A stretch of DNA of 64,000 nucleotides from Thamnidium elegans (taxonomy: Eukaryota > Mucoromycota > Mucoromycetes > Mucorales > Mucoraceae). Below are positions 1 to 12,603 of the stretch, piece by piece. The position numbers were made by a program, and so were the translations under genes. The notes under the pieces were generated by a model. The model did not search any database, had not been told where the DNA came from, and worked only from the letters and a program-made list of their open reading frames with translations. The stretch covers positions 2,294,001-2,358,000 of the forward strand of contig JAIXMG010000001.1 of assembly GCA_025201345.1 (NCBI GenBank), written 5' to 3'. The stretch's first letter is position 1, and the number at the start of each line of letters is the position of its first letter.

Positions 1-644
1 ACGTCGATCAAATTAGAAAAATAAAAAATAAAAAGGAAAGAGAGGAGAAGATGAAGTGTACTTGTAATGATGATGCTGAAGATACAACAGAATACCCTTG
101 GGTGAATAACCCTTATCAGCCATTACAATTAACGAATTCTTGGGATGTAGATAGTAACGTTTATTTCTATTCTATTCAACAAACAATGGTAAATAATCAA
201 CCAGAAATCAACCAATCTATTAAAGAATTTAGCGCCAATCATACCATTCCTCATGCTGATATTGTCATTATTGGATTGGGTAATGCTGACATAGAAGCTA
301 TTCAAGTATCAACTAATCAATTTGAAACCTCTTTTAATCAATTCTTAAAGCACTTGCGTAAAAACGTTTATCGTAAACAAAAGATTATTGTCAAGACACC
401 ACAGTATTTTTGTTGCGGTACGATTGATGCTACCTCTTGGAATACTGGAAGAAGTTTAGCCTTTGCAACTGGTGTTCGTAATGTAGTTCAATCACTCAAT
501 GATGATAATATGTTATTATGGGACGTACATAGTTTAGGTACAGATGAAACCACTTGTTTATCAGATAGTGGTTCTTCTTATTCAAAGAGAAACGTTATTA
601 ACGTAGAAAACTTGTTATTGTGGAATCTCATTTGTGAAAATTAG
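1..644 (+). CDS. SGNH/PC-esterase-like protein, 3' part (partial)
   Basis: The reading frame is open from the left edge through an internal Met at 51 to the stop at 642-644, so the gene probably starts outside the window. The visible product has a beta-strand with 'ADIVIIGLGNADIEA', reminiscent of the Gly/Asn block of SGNH hydrolases. Near the C-terminus 'LLWDVHSLG' could supply the Asp-x-x-His pair of the catalytic block. These motifs suggest a GDSL/SGNH or PC-esterase fold, but the nucleophile serine block would lie upstream and is not visible. A complete 197-residue protein starting at 51 is possible but less likely, because the basic stretch before it ('KNKKEREEK') is in frame. Confidence 0.45.
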   Translation, partial: VDQIRKIKNKKEREEKMKCTCNDDAEDTTEYPWVNNPYQPLQLTNSWDVDSNVYFYSIQQTMVNNQPEINQSIKEFSANHTIPHADIVIIGLGNADIEAIQVSTNQFETSFNQFLKHLRKNVYRKQKIIVKTPQYFCCGTIDATSWNTGRSLAFATGVRNVVQSLNDDNMLLWDVHSLGTDETTCLSDSGSSYSKRNVINVENLLLWNLICEN

Positions 645-725
645 ATGAACATTCTTTCCATTTTCGCATGTATACATATATCTTTCTTTTTTTTTTTTTT
701 ACATGCATGATTACATATTTTATTA

Positions 726-761
<36 letters not shown>

Positions 762-796
762 AGAAAATAAAGTTAGGGTCTTTTTTATTATTATAA

Positions 797-1171
797 TTAA
801 AAATTATTCTTCTGGTGCATCTTATTTTTAGTAGTTGCACCACCTTTTTTAGTAGTTGCACCACCTTTTTTAGCTGTTGCAGGCACCAAATCAGCAGTAC
901 TTGCACCAAACTCTGAGCTACTAGCAGTCTTACCGCTGCTAACTGGAACAGGTTCTTTTTTTGCTTCTATTAACGCGAATTCATTATCCACCATGTGATC
1001 AGTAGCCGCTACTATACTTTTTGAGCCTGATCTAGCCGTCTTTAAAATATCTATAGGGTCAGGAATAACGCGTTTGGATATTTCATGAGGTATAGTAAGT
1101 GCATCGCAAGTAATATAAAAGCAAGATATAGCAATAAGTAGCGCCATGATGAGTTTAAACCTGCCTTCCAT
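797..1171 (-). CDS. Small secreted protein with KKGGATT repeats
   Basis: A 124-residue product from the Met at 1171. The frame opens further upstream, but only this start places a hydrophobic signal peptide ('LIMALLIAISCFYITCDA') at the N-terminus. The mature part is Ser/Ala/Lys-rich and ends with two copies of 'KKGGATT', encoded by a 21-bp tandem repeat at about 827-880. One dibasic site ('SKR') follows the signal peptide closely. A TATA-like element, TATATATAAAAAG on the minus strand near 1228-1240, lies about 60 bp upstream. I do not recognise a family. It is the first of four small secreted-protein genes on this strand. Confidence 0.6.
   Translation of the reverse strand: MEGRFKLIMALLIAISCFYITCDALTIPHEISKRVIPDPIDILKTARSGSKSIVAATDHMVDNEFALIEAKKEPVPVSSGKTASSSEFGASTADLVPATAKKGGATTKKGGATTKNKMHQKNNF
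827..880 (-). repeat. 21-bp tandem repeat coding for KKGGATT
   Basis: Two full units and a partial one of a roughly 21-bp sequence containing 'agtagttgcaccacc' and a T6-7 run. They encode the C-terminal KKGGATT repeats of the secreted protein, so copy number changes would keep the frame. Confidence 0.7.
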
Positions 1172-1762
1172 TTTGTAATGTATAGTTAGAAAATTATAAA
1201 AAGAAACAATATTTTTTTTTTCCCTTTTTATATATAGTATAGATATATATATTACTCTCCTATTCATTATTTCCCTCTTACCTCCGTTACTAATACTATA
1301 AAAACTAGAAACCTGGATTCATACAATAAACGTGACGTTTTCTTTAACTGGTATAACCTTTGTTTCTTTAGATAATTGAAGACATCCTCCTTCTATTCAG
1401 ATGTCAATAGAAAGAATAACGAGAAAACAAAAGAGAGAGAGAGAGTATTGGTGTTTTCTCCCTGCTCCTATTTTCAAAAGTCAAACTCTTCTCCTATTCC
1501 GACATGAATTAGACAACGAGAATATTGCTTTTTTTTTTCTTTCATTCTGGTATATATTGACTTTTACTCTAGTATATAAGAAAGGGAGTTCAACTAAAGA
1601 GATAGGTTATAGCTACTCCCAGTAGTACATGTGAACATGCATCATTTTCTCTTTTTAAACTTAATTGTTTTTTCTTGACAGAAATATGGGATAAATATAA
1701 TTTATTTGTGCATGTAGAAAATATGTAAAAAAAAAATATGTAAAAAAAATATATAGACATTA

Positions 1763-2467
1763 TCATTCTTCTCTGTCGACAGGCTTTCCATTTACAAAAG
1801 GTGGTTCGTCTACATCATCTGGATCTTCTTCAGGATCGAAGATATCGCCCTCTTCCAAATCCACAGAGAGTGGTATCGATTCTACGCGACCATTACTTAA
1901 TACGACGGTAGTCATGGTTGCGTCAAGCGCTGTATCGGTAGAAGATGAGGTATCAGGTAAGGATGGAGGGGTTACTTCTGTACTGGTAGGTGAAGGAGTG
2001 ACTGGAAGTTCTGGTACTAGCGTTTGTTCTACGGTGGGAGCTTGGCCTACTGGAGCTTGTTCAACCGCAGGCGGCGCAGGAGGTGGAAAGAATGGTTCTG
2101 CCACCGGAGCAGGTGGTAATTGCTGTTCAAGCTGTATCAATTGGGCCGGCGGAGGAGTGACAAGATCCTTTCGGTAACTACTCATAGCAGCTCTTAAATA
2201 TCTAAGTGTAGTTGCATAATCACGTTTATTATAAAGAGATTTCTTTTCAAGTTTACTCTTGTTATATAATCTTTTACCGCGAAGGTTTTGTAAGTATGAA
2301 ACAGGTTGTAAATCACCTCTAGGTCTTTGGAATGAACCAGATGCTGGGTTAAGTTGGTGAAAGTTTGAAGCATCGTTTGTGAGATGATTATTTAAAGCTG
2401 CAAAAGTTTGAAAGATAAGAGTAGTAGAAACCCCTAGTAAGGATAGTGCCAAAGTAGGTAAGTGCAT
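1763..2467 (-). CDS. Secreted Pro-rich protein with acidic tail
   Basis: An uninterrupted 234-residue frame. Residues about 1-23 form a signal peptide (hydrophobic core 'LALSLLGVSTTLIFQTF'). The next segment contains basic pairs and a repeated 'LYNK' ('KRLYNKSKLEKKSLYNKR'), candidate kexin sites. The middle is rich in Pro, Val and Thr with 'PPPAP' runs, typical of disordered wall-associated stalks. The C-terminus is acidic ('EEGDIFDPEEDPDD') and ends in 'VDREE'. No GPI signal or second membrane segment is visible. No family recognised. Confidence 0.6.
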   Translation of the reverse strand: MHLPTLALSLLGVSTTLIFQTFAALNNHLTNDASNFHQLNPASGSFQRPRGDLQPVSYLQNLRGKRLYNKSKLEKKSLYNKRDYATTLRYLRAAMSSYRKDLVTPPPAQLIQLEQQLPPAPVAEPFFPPPAPPAVEQAPVGQAPTVEQTLVPELPVTPSPTSTEVTPPSLPDTSSSTDTALDATMTTVVLSNGRVESIPLSVDLEEGDIFDPEEDPDDVDEPPFVNGKPVDREE

Positions 2468-2989
2468 AATTATTTTTTTTTTTTATTTGTTCGTAAGAAA
2501 AAGAGAGGTAGAATTGGAATGGTACTATTTAAATATAAAAAAAAAAGATGAAGCAGTAATACCATACCTCAAAAATAAAAAGAAGTTTAATTTTAACGGT
2601 GAAATATTTTTTTTTTCAATATACATAGTTCACCAAGTATTTTTAATTGTATAAAGTAGCCTCCTCTCTTCCTCCCCCTTTATTATTATTCACTATGTTG
2701 TTAATATGCCTTTTTTTTTTTTGTTTAAAAAAGAAAAATATAAACTAGTGTAAGAATGAAGATAATAACGATCAAAGTGATTACTATTTGAATATATACA
2801 TAATATTTTAATTACAAATATCTCTCATCTAAAGTTATTTTTCTTAAGTCTCCCCCCCCCCCCTTCTTTTTTTTTTAAAAAAAAAAAAAAAAAAACCTTT
2901 ATATTAATTCAATATTTTAAAAAAGTTCAAAATAATTAATTTATTAAGTATGTTAATATAATACAAAATAAATTGGGTTCTTATTATAA

Positions 2990-3277
2990 CTATTCGTTAG
3001 GGCCATTGTTTTTCAAGCCGCCTACCATATTACCGTTAGCGACAAAGTTATTTACCAAGGCAATATTTTGTTTCATGGGCAAAGTTAAGTCAGGTAAGAA
3101 AGCGGGAGGTGGTGGGTTACCTCTTTTCTCATATCCTTCATTCACATTCCTTCTCCGTTCCATGTTGAGGGAGGCAACTTTAATATGTCTTTTATCAAGA
3201 CGCTTTGCAAATACCGAACCAAATAGCATTGTTGTTACAATGAGTAACGTAAAAACAGAGAATAGGTTCTGTTTCAT
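2990..3277 (-). CDS. Small secreted propeptide with several Kex2 sites
   Basis: A 95-residue product with a clear signal peptide (about 1-24, core 'LLIVTTMLFGSVFA'), immediately followed by 'KRLDKR', then 'ERRR' and 'YEKR'. These dibasic sites would cut the precursor into peptides of roughly 10-25 residues plus a Pro-rich then Asn/Gly-rich tail ('GNPPPPAFLPDLTLP', 'NNGPNE'). There are no cysteines after the signal peptide. The layout resembles the fungal class of kexin-processed secreted peptides. Function unknown. Confidence 0.6.
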   Translation of the reverse strand: MKQNLFSVFTLLIVTTMLFGSVFAKRLDKRHIKVASLNMERRRNVNEGYEKRGNPPPPAFLPDLTLPMKQNIALVNNFVANGNMVGGLKNNGPNE

Positions 3278-4126
3278 AATAATCTTTGGTAAAAAAAAAA
3301 AGGGAAGAAAAAGAAGAAGCTATCCTGTGTCCCTAAAAAAAATACAAAAAAATTTTTTTTGTATGATTTTTTATGAACGATGATGGTGTTATATCTCCCT
3401 ATTTTTTTTTTTTTTTTACAGTGGTACAAAATTAAGACTTTTCGGGATTACTATTTAACCTTTTTACACCAAATTGCATGAATTAGATACAGTTTGTTTT
3501 TGCGAGTTTCCCCCTTTCAAATGCTTTGTTTGTTTTCAAGTAATTTTTTTTCAAGACGAGTATCTGTATACTGAATACTGAACATGAAGCATATTCTTTC
3601 ATCCCTTCTCTCTTATCACTATAAGAAGACGTGGTGATACAAATATGTCACTGAAAGCGCTTTATTATTTACTGTAACACGGGCGTTTTTTTTTAAGTGC
3701 ACAAAAGCAGTATGCGTTCCTAAAAAAAAAGAGAAAGAAAAAGATATTTTAAAGTTACATGCACGAAGTGATATTATATGTGCTGAGAAAGTAACTCGGG
3801 CTGCGCTAATTCATATTAGATTCAAGGTATGACACAATATATGCTAGTAATAAATAAAGTGCCATAAATACATTTTTTACACTATAGCCTGTTTTTTCTT
3901 ACAAAAAAAAAAACCTGCATCACTCAATATTTCATATATCCTGTTTAAATACCATTACTTATTATATATAAAAATAAAGGTGTATATATTCCAACTAGTC
4001 AGTGTTGTCATTTTTTTTTATTATTATTATTAATACAGGGGAAAAAAAGAGAGAGAAAGAAGGGGGGGGGCAGCTTGTAATAAGCGATGAATAAAGTACA
4101 AAAAAAAACAGTTGATGCTAATGCAT
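3278..4126. other. Intergenic, no gene seen
   Basis: AT-rich spacer between two secreted-peptide genes. It holds homopolymers, a G7-8 run near 4064 and TATA-like sequence, but no exon-like segment. Confidence 0.5.
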
Positions 4127-4391
4127 TTATTCGTCATCTTCTCCAGCGCAGTATATATAAGGACATCTACCTACAAATAACAAATATAAATATACAAGTT
4201 TTCATCGGAGAACAATGATGTTTTTTTTTACCTCCTGTTCCTCTTTTTTGGATTAGATCAGGGTTTTCTTCAAGGTGTCTCTTGATGGTTACTTTAGATA
4301 ATTGTGGTTTTCTTACATTGATCACATTTTTGCTAGCAAAAACAAGGCTAATATTGAAAACCAAAGCGAGTAAAAGAATGTAGAGTTTCAT
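4127..4391 (-). CDS. Small secreted cysteine-pair propeptide (spliced)
   Basis: Two exons, 4391-4232 and 4170-4127. The intron has a GTAAAA donor and a TTTGTAG acceptor, and the spliced frame is 67 residues plus stop. Residues 1-19 are a signal peptide ('MKLYILLLALVFNISLVFA'). The propeptide carries 'IKR' and 'QKR'. Cutting after the last KR releases a 17-residue peptide, GTGGRCPYIYCAGEDDE, with one cysteine pair spaced CPYIYC. Reading through the intron loses this end, so splicing decides the product. It looks like a processed disulfide peptide, but no named family is recognised. Confidence 0.55.
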
Positions 4392-6288
4392 TGAAAAAAA
4401 ATATATTTTTATGTTGAATGTACAATAAAGAAAAAAAAAGAGAATTTATAATCTTGTTAATCATTTATATATACAACTAAAAAAAAAAAAAGTTGTGCAT
4501 TTTTTGCTTGATTGAGACCCAAAAAAAAGGAGGGGGGAGAGACAAAGTTATTACAACATTAAAATAGTAACCGAAAATAAAAGAGGGGGGATGCCGTTAC
4601 ACATAAGCCGAGAATATAATAGAGTTCATTATTACAGTCTTTCCAGTTTAAACTGAAACTTTTTTTTTTTTTTTTTTTGGTTACTGAATTTGTTTTACTG
4701 CTTATATATAAATTACAACAATAACATATTCTTCTTAATTCTTCTTTCCCGGATTATATCAAGAAATAAACGGGTTTAAACTGCTTATTTAAAACTATGG
4801 CATAACAAATGGTGAATTGGTGTTTTTTTTAGAAACAATTTCGCCATTTTATTACGAACCCGAAAGTCGCAAAGTACACAAAAAAGGGAAACAGAGAAAC
4901 GTGGGATCGTGATGTCGTAATAAGTAAGCAAAGAAAAAAAAAAGAAGGAGTAATAATGATAACAATCAGTGATATATTGGATAAAAGGAAGTACAGTATA
5001 CTAACCTCAAAGTACAAGTAGTTTTTTGATAGTATCAATACAAACGTCACATTCTCGTATTAAGTAAAAAAAAAAATCTTTGTTTCTATGGCAGTCTTTT
5101 TGTAAGTATTAATTCATTCCAAATCATTCTAGGATTTTTGTTTTTTTTGGGGGAGTTTTAGCGTAACAAAAGTAATAGTAATGCCCTCGTGTAAGTAATA
5201 CCAAGAGAGCCACAAAACGATACGCCCATAAACAGAGTGACAAAATATTCTTAGTCTAGTCCTAGTTAAGATTCATCTAATGAGCCAAGGCTTTATATGA
5301 GCGACATATAATATACGAATAGCCTTTTTCTTTTTACTTAAAACCCCATTTAATTAAATAAAGTTTCGGGTCGCCACTAATTTTTATGTTTTATATTAAC
5401 TGAAATGTTTATCTCCCCCCGCATTCTTTTTAAGCAGGTTATATAAGGAAATACTTAATGTTAAAATGTAGGACTAATGATCGATACAACTTGATAGTTT
5501 TTTTTTTTTTTTTGATACTAGTATCTTACTTTTTTTTTGGGATCCTTGAAACGAGCCGAGATTTGATTATTAATAGAAAGAGAAAGGAGTGTAAAGATCA
5601 GTGGTTCCGTCACTATAAACATGACCTCTGCGGGTTGTTCCGCGGAAATTAATATAAACCAAGATACACTTTGTACGTGACATTCGCCGTAAGCGCCCTT
5701 TTTTTTAAAAAAAGTAGTTATCTTCCTTATATAGAAATATCAAGAGCTCTTTTCCTATCTAGAATTACTTTAAACGTATCTAACCAACGATTCTTTATTT
5801 TAACGCATACTTTATCAATAAAAAGGCGCATAACTTGTCAGAAATAACGCCTGCCTTAATAATTAATCAAACATTTTTCATACTGGTTTCTTGGTTAAAA
5901 TATATATATATATATATCATTAGGTAAGAAAATATTTATGTAAACCACACACACACCCCAAAAGTACCCTCCCTAGTATTGGCGTGAGAATCACTTTATA
6001 ATTAGATGTTGGAAATTTACCGTAATCCAAGTTGATCAACACTAATTATTTTCGATGAAAATGAAGACTCGTGCTTGACACTAATTCAACGGCACGATTT
6101 GACTTTTTTTTTTAAAAAAAAAAAAAGTGAATAGTTTGGATACTAGTGCATTTTACGCCAAACAAAAACCCTTTTACAAGTGCTAAAAAACATTTTTATT
6201 TCTTATGTGTTATTATTACTTTTTTTTTTTAACAAGATATGTATTGAACTCAATACAGAACAATATTTTTTTTATATAATCGATCTTG

Positions 6289-6326
<38 letters not shown>
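4392..6326. other. Intergenic, no gene seen
   Basis: About 1.9 kb of AT-rich DNA with long A/T runs, a (TA)n tract near 5902-5918, T(n)A(n) blocks near 5699-5713 and 6103-6126, and an A-run at about 6289-6325. Short open frames here lack exon-like borders or recognisable content. Confidence 0.5.
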
Positions 6327-6327
<1 letters not shown>

Positions 6328-9234
6328 TATTGTGTATTGTATAAATAGAATTCCTTTACATCAGAAGCACCAAAGTTAAGTGCACATGACGGACATCTTC
6401 TTTGTCTTGTATCCAGCCGAGTTCTAATGCATTCATTGCAGAATGTATGGAAACAGCTCAGCAGGATGCATTTCCTGGTACGGGTTTTGCATGTACTACA
6501 CTTAAATTGTGCCTTCAAAAAAAAAAAAAAGGGTTTAGATATCACATTCGTATGCATTTCATTTTATCACTGTTACCCGAAGGTCCTCCACTTCATCAAT
6601 TAGTTCCTGCGACGCTGGATTTTCTCCATTAGAAATCATTGTCCATTTTCTTTTTAGCTTTTCATATTCGTCTCCTACTTGTTTTCCTAATGAAATTTCT
6701 TGATCAAGTGATTTTGCTTTTTCAATTGCTAATTTTTGTAGCTTTTATATATATATATATATATGTTAGTGTATACGTGTTTTAAAAGAAATATGTAATA
6801 CTTTACAGAAAATAGTTGCGTATCATAGACTTTTAAACGCTTCGAGATTTCTTCACTTTCTTGAGTATAATCATCTACTTCTAAACGACGCCGTTCAATC
6901 TTGCATTCTAGTTCACGAATTAATATTTCTTGTTCATTCTAAATAAATGAAATGAGCATACACTTGTTGATAGATAAATATATAAGAATAAAAATTGATA
7001 TATATATATATAATAAAAATAATAAAAAAACCTACTAACCACTTGTGAAACTAGTACTTTTTCTTCACTTTCTTTTAAAGGAATAAGTTCAGCTTGTTGT
7101 TGACTAATACGTTTTAAATTGTTTATATTCTTCTTAATCTTATCTGCTTCCTTATTTAAAGCAGGAAATGTTTGAGAATATTTTATGTTTTCAGCTTGTA
7201 ATCGTATGAGTTGTTCCTTTTTTTGATTTATCCATGATGTTACGAGAGAGGCACGACCTTCATAAACTCGACCATCGCAGTCTATTTGGGTATATAACTG
7301 GCGTTCAGTCTAAAAATAAGTTGTTTAGTATATATATATATATATCTTTGCTAATAATATAATATACATTTTCGAAAAAGTCAATCATGAGTAACAATGC
7401 TTGTTTTTGTTTCAAGAGATTATGCATCAAGTTAATTTTATCACCATGTGTACTTGATAATCTTTCAAAGTTTTGTTTCAAAGATTGGATTGTTTCGTGA
7501 GTTGAAGGTAAATTTACTTTGTTTTCGTACTGACTAAATATATGCATAATGCCATGTGTTTTACTGCATATTCATTGACAGACGGGTAAGTCCATAAATA
7601 ACATTTGTTAGGTAAAATAATAAAAGCTTACTTTATTTGATCTAGAATTCGTTTCAACTTGTTTGCTTCTTCCATGGCAACTAATAAACCATCATCTTTT
7701 CTCTTTAATTCAATTTCTTTTTCAAGATCAATCATTCTTTGCTATACTATATAAGTTAGTAGCGAGAATTTAATTATATATAAGAAATAATATTATTTGC
7801 CTTTTGACTTTCAACTTCATTCATAACCAAATCATTTTCCTCCTTAATTTTGTTCTCCTTGAGTAATTGAGTATGAAAGGACTGTTTTAGATGATTATAC
7901 TGACTTGTAATTCGTTCCAGATTATTCTTGAGGTTCTTCATTTCAGTTGCCCATATATTCTCCTGAAACGATTTTTCTGACTCAGATCGATCCCGTAATG
8001 ATTTTCTTTCTATTTTTAACCTATCATATTCTGATTCCAAAGTACCAATTTTGTGTTCATAATAGTTAATCCGACCATAGTGAAAGTCAATAGAAGATTC
8101 CAAATGATGGACGAAATTTGAACCTAGAATTTTATCGTCGCTTAATGTTTCTACTTGCCATAATAAACCATCAAGTGTAGTTTGTAACATCTCAATATCC
8201 TTTTCAAGTGCCATAACTTCCCTTGTACGTATATCGATTAGAAACCTGTGCTTTTCTAGTTGAGCTTGAGTATCTACTGCTTCTTTAGGTACGTCATTTT
8301 GTATACTAACAGTAACAGGTACAGGTGTTTCTTCTTTACGATCGCACATTAATTCAGACACAATTTTACTTTGAGACCTATCATACCTTTTTTCTGATAT
8401 TTCGATACTTTCTACGCAATCTTGCAATTCTTCCTGTTTCATTTTTAATTGTTTTGATAAAGACTGTATTTTGTTCAAGATGGAATCAGTATGTTGTGAC
8501 TTTGTATTGTAATCATTTTGTAAATTGACCAGGTAATGATTTATGACAGGATAAGAATTTGAAAGATTTGTTGTTTCTGATTGAATAAATCCAACCCATT
8601 GTTGGCTACCTTCTACTTGTTAGAATAATTAATAGAATGAAAAAGAAAACTGTTTACTGGTTATTGTTACCTGCTTGTAAATTATCAACCTTGGTATTCC
8701 AACTTTTAATTTCATTTACAATATACGTGGATAACCGTTTTGTTTCTTGTAAAAGAGCTGTCATATCGTCTGGATTACTATCTATTTTTAAATGTTTTAA
8801 TATAATCACTACACACAGAGAAAGAGAAAGATGACGACAACTTACTTGTTGGTAAAGAAGGATCGCCAATAACTTTTGCACCAGATACAGTTTCATCCCG
8901 GAGCTTCAAAAATAATAGCATGAGTTCCTGCGTTCTTTTTGATCTCAAGAAAAAAAAAATCTTACCAAGTTTAACAGTAATCGAATCGTGTCGGGATTAT
9001 TTAATTTAGAATCGTCTTGAAACAATGCCTTGTTTTTCTCAACCAAGTATTCTTGCTATTTTTTTTTTAAAAAAAACATGTATTGATAAACTATACAGGG
9101 AACAAGATAATAATGTCTTTTACCTTGGCTGAACGCATTTTTTCAAGTAACTCTTGTTTTGAAACTTGCTTTAAACTAGATAAATCATTCTATGAAAATA
9201 ATCAAAATTTCACGTTATAAGCGATAACGGCTCC

Positions 9235-9265
<31 letters not shown>

Positions 9266-9362
9266 TTTATTGAGCAATTACTTTTACATTCTCTTCTTTG
9301 TTTGAGTTAGGTTGATCTAAGCCGGCTGTAACCCGTTTTTTTAAAGGAGGTGGACGCGACAT
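6327..9362 (-). CDS. BRE1: BRE1-type E3 ubiquitin ligase (histone H2B)
   Basis: About twelve exons on the minus strand. The product starts 'MSRPPPLKKR' at 9362, as in fungal Bre1, continues as a long coiled coil and ends in a C-terminal RING finger in the last exon (6327 to about 6515). The RING shows CSTC, then C-F-H-x2-C-x2-C, then CPSC, followed by 'FGASDVKEFYL', the diagnostic Bre1/RNF20 end. Family role: with Rad6 it monoubiquitinates histone H2B in chromatin, a prerequisite for H3K4 and H3K79 methylation. The big exon is about 8615-7801. The intron at 7800-7742 appears to use a GC donor (CAAAAG|GCAAAT) with a TAG acceptor, and the reading frame is kept only that way. Splice calls are by eye. 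Confidence 0.9.
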
Positions 9363-9740
9363 GAAAGTTATCGAGTTCACTAAAATTTGGTTGTTCAAAT
9401 ATAAAAAAAAAGAAAAAGAAAAGACAGTTGTTTTTGCTTCCAAAGTTGGGATCTCCTTTACTTGTCACGTGCCTGTACATACAAAGAAGGAAATACTTTT
9501 GTGTACTGCTGATTGGACAAGATTGTCGTTCAGGCAAAAAAAAAGTGTAACTTCTTGCATGAAACAAGTTGGAACGACACTGAAGGTCTATTAAAATAAA
9601 TTGAAACAGTAAGTTGTAGACTCGTGCTTATGTAAAAATGATTAACCGAATAGATCACTATTTTATCAGCCTACTAATTAAAAAAAAATCACTTTTATGT
9701 CAGTACAAACGGATACAGTCTTTATTAAAACAATCGCCGC

Positions 9741-9810
9741 GCTTAAGAACACTTGTTACAAACGCTCAAATTCGGTCCACCCGAATGTAATACTGTAAAG
9801 TTAAAGCTAC
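9741..9810 (+). repeat. Dispersed repeat, copy A
   Basis: This segment matches the reverse complement of about 56745-56811. The two share an exact 18-base core, GGTCCACCCGAATGTAAT, and related flanks (TTAAGAnCACTT before it; TGTAAAG and AAAGCTA after it). It lies between BRE1 and the alcohol dehydrogenase gene. The element type is unknown; a degraded transposon end or non-coding repeat would fit. Confidence 0.55.
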
Positions 9811-9947
9811 TTTTTTTTTTTTTTGGTATTTAATAAAAGTGTCTTTTCCATAACTCAAATAAAAAAAAAGAGGGAATACAATATCCATCGTATAAGCTGT
9901 ACAAAAAAAGGGGGTACGAATTTTTATTATTAAAAAAGTAAATACAT

Positions 9948-11535
<1,588 letters not shown>

Positions 11536-12114
11536 TTTTTTCTAAATAAAAATTATATGTGGAAGAAAGAAGAAAAAAAAAATCTGGAAAGCTGGGATTA
11601 ATTATAAATCGCGAAAAAATATTTTTTATTTATTTAAGATAGCGCGAAATCAGTGATTGATTGAGAGGGTGTGTCACATCTCGGTTGATCGTACTGAATT
11701 TCAACTGTATTTTTTTTTTGTACTATATATAAGGTGATGTTTGATATGAAGAATATGAAAAATATTACATATACAAAAAAAAAAAAAGGTCAAATTAAAT
11801 CAATTAGAGGATACCCCTAAAGAGTACAAATAAAAAAAAGATTTATAAAGGGTTCTGATAATAAAAACCGGTTTTTGGAGAACATTCCACCAATTGAGGG
11901 GGTGCTATACTAGCTTGCTTAATAGTTTAACGTCTTGGTTCGACTGTAATAGAATTTAATAAACCGTTTTACCTAGAGAAGGCTTTAAATTAACGAGTAA
12001 AAAAAAGAGAGAGATTTCTTGTTTTAGAGGAGGTTAAATCATGATTTCTCCCCCAGGTTATTATTATCCTTCAAATGCTAAGTATCAAATCCCGCACTTG
12101 TTTGATTTGACGTG
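11536..12114. other. Intergenic; dehydrogenase promoter side
   Basis: No gene seen. On the minus strand a TATATATAG element near 11722-11731 lies about 190 bp upstream of the dehydrogenase start and may belong to its promoter. Confidence 0.35.
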
Positions 12115-12603
12115 TTAATCTTTGGGAAGAAAATCAATTGGATACATCAAACCCCTGGCCATCGTCCTATAATCTAGAGCTGCTTTTGATAGAAATAAGC
12201 AAAACTGTGGGCAAGCCCCTAAAATCCTCATAAACCAACATTGAACATTCGATAATTTCCTCTTGAATAGCAACAAGTATTGGAATGAATTTTTAGTTAC
12301 TCGTATTTTGTGAGGTATACAAAGTATATACGCCTTTAATATCAACCCACTTAGTCGGGGCTACTGAGTAGCTATCAAGAGGAGTATCTACATCTATATA
12401 CGACGTATATATTAGTACTTTCGAACACGTAATACAAATATCGATCCATTACCAATGAGAGAGTGAATAATGACACGCATTATTTCTGGATCTCTTAATA
12501 GCATTTTACTCATGAGATAAGTACCCAGTTTCCACTCCAATGGTAATTTGAAACTTTCTAAACCTTCTTCCATATTCGAATAAGCCCTTTTAAGTAGAGA
12601 TCA
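12115..12603 (-). pseudogene. Decayed coding fragments, retroelement-like
   Basis: Three minus-strand segments read like protein but are separated by stops and frame changes. About 12603-12412 encodes 'YSNMEEGLESFKLPLEWK' and ends 'FVLRVRKY'. The next, about 12385-12330, encodes 'SYSVAPTKWVDIKGVYTL'. The last, 12345-12115, encodes 'ILGACPQFCLFLSKAALD'. The second and third recall C-terminal parts of reverse-transcriptase ORFs found in repeat-rich fungal genomes, but this is from memory of pattern only. The first may come from another gene. No complete element or terminal repeats are visible. Confidence 0.3.

Noticed and set aside
4829..5050. 73-codon hydrophobic minus-strand frame
   Set aside because: Phe/Leu/Ile content follows from A/T runs; no promoter or family support.
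11900..11980. tRNA-like 'GGTTCGACT' sequence
   Set aside because: No matching acceptor, D or anticodon arms could be paired around it.
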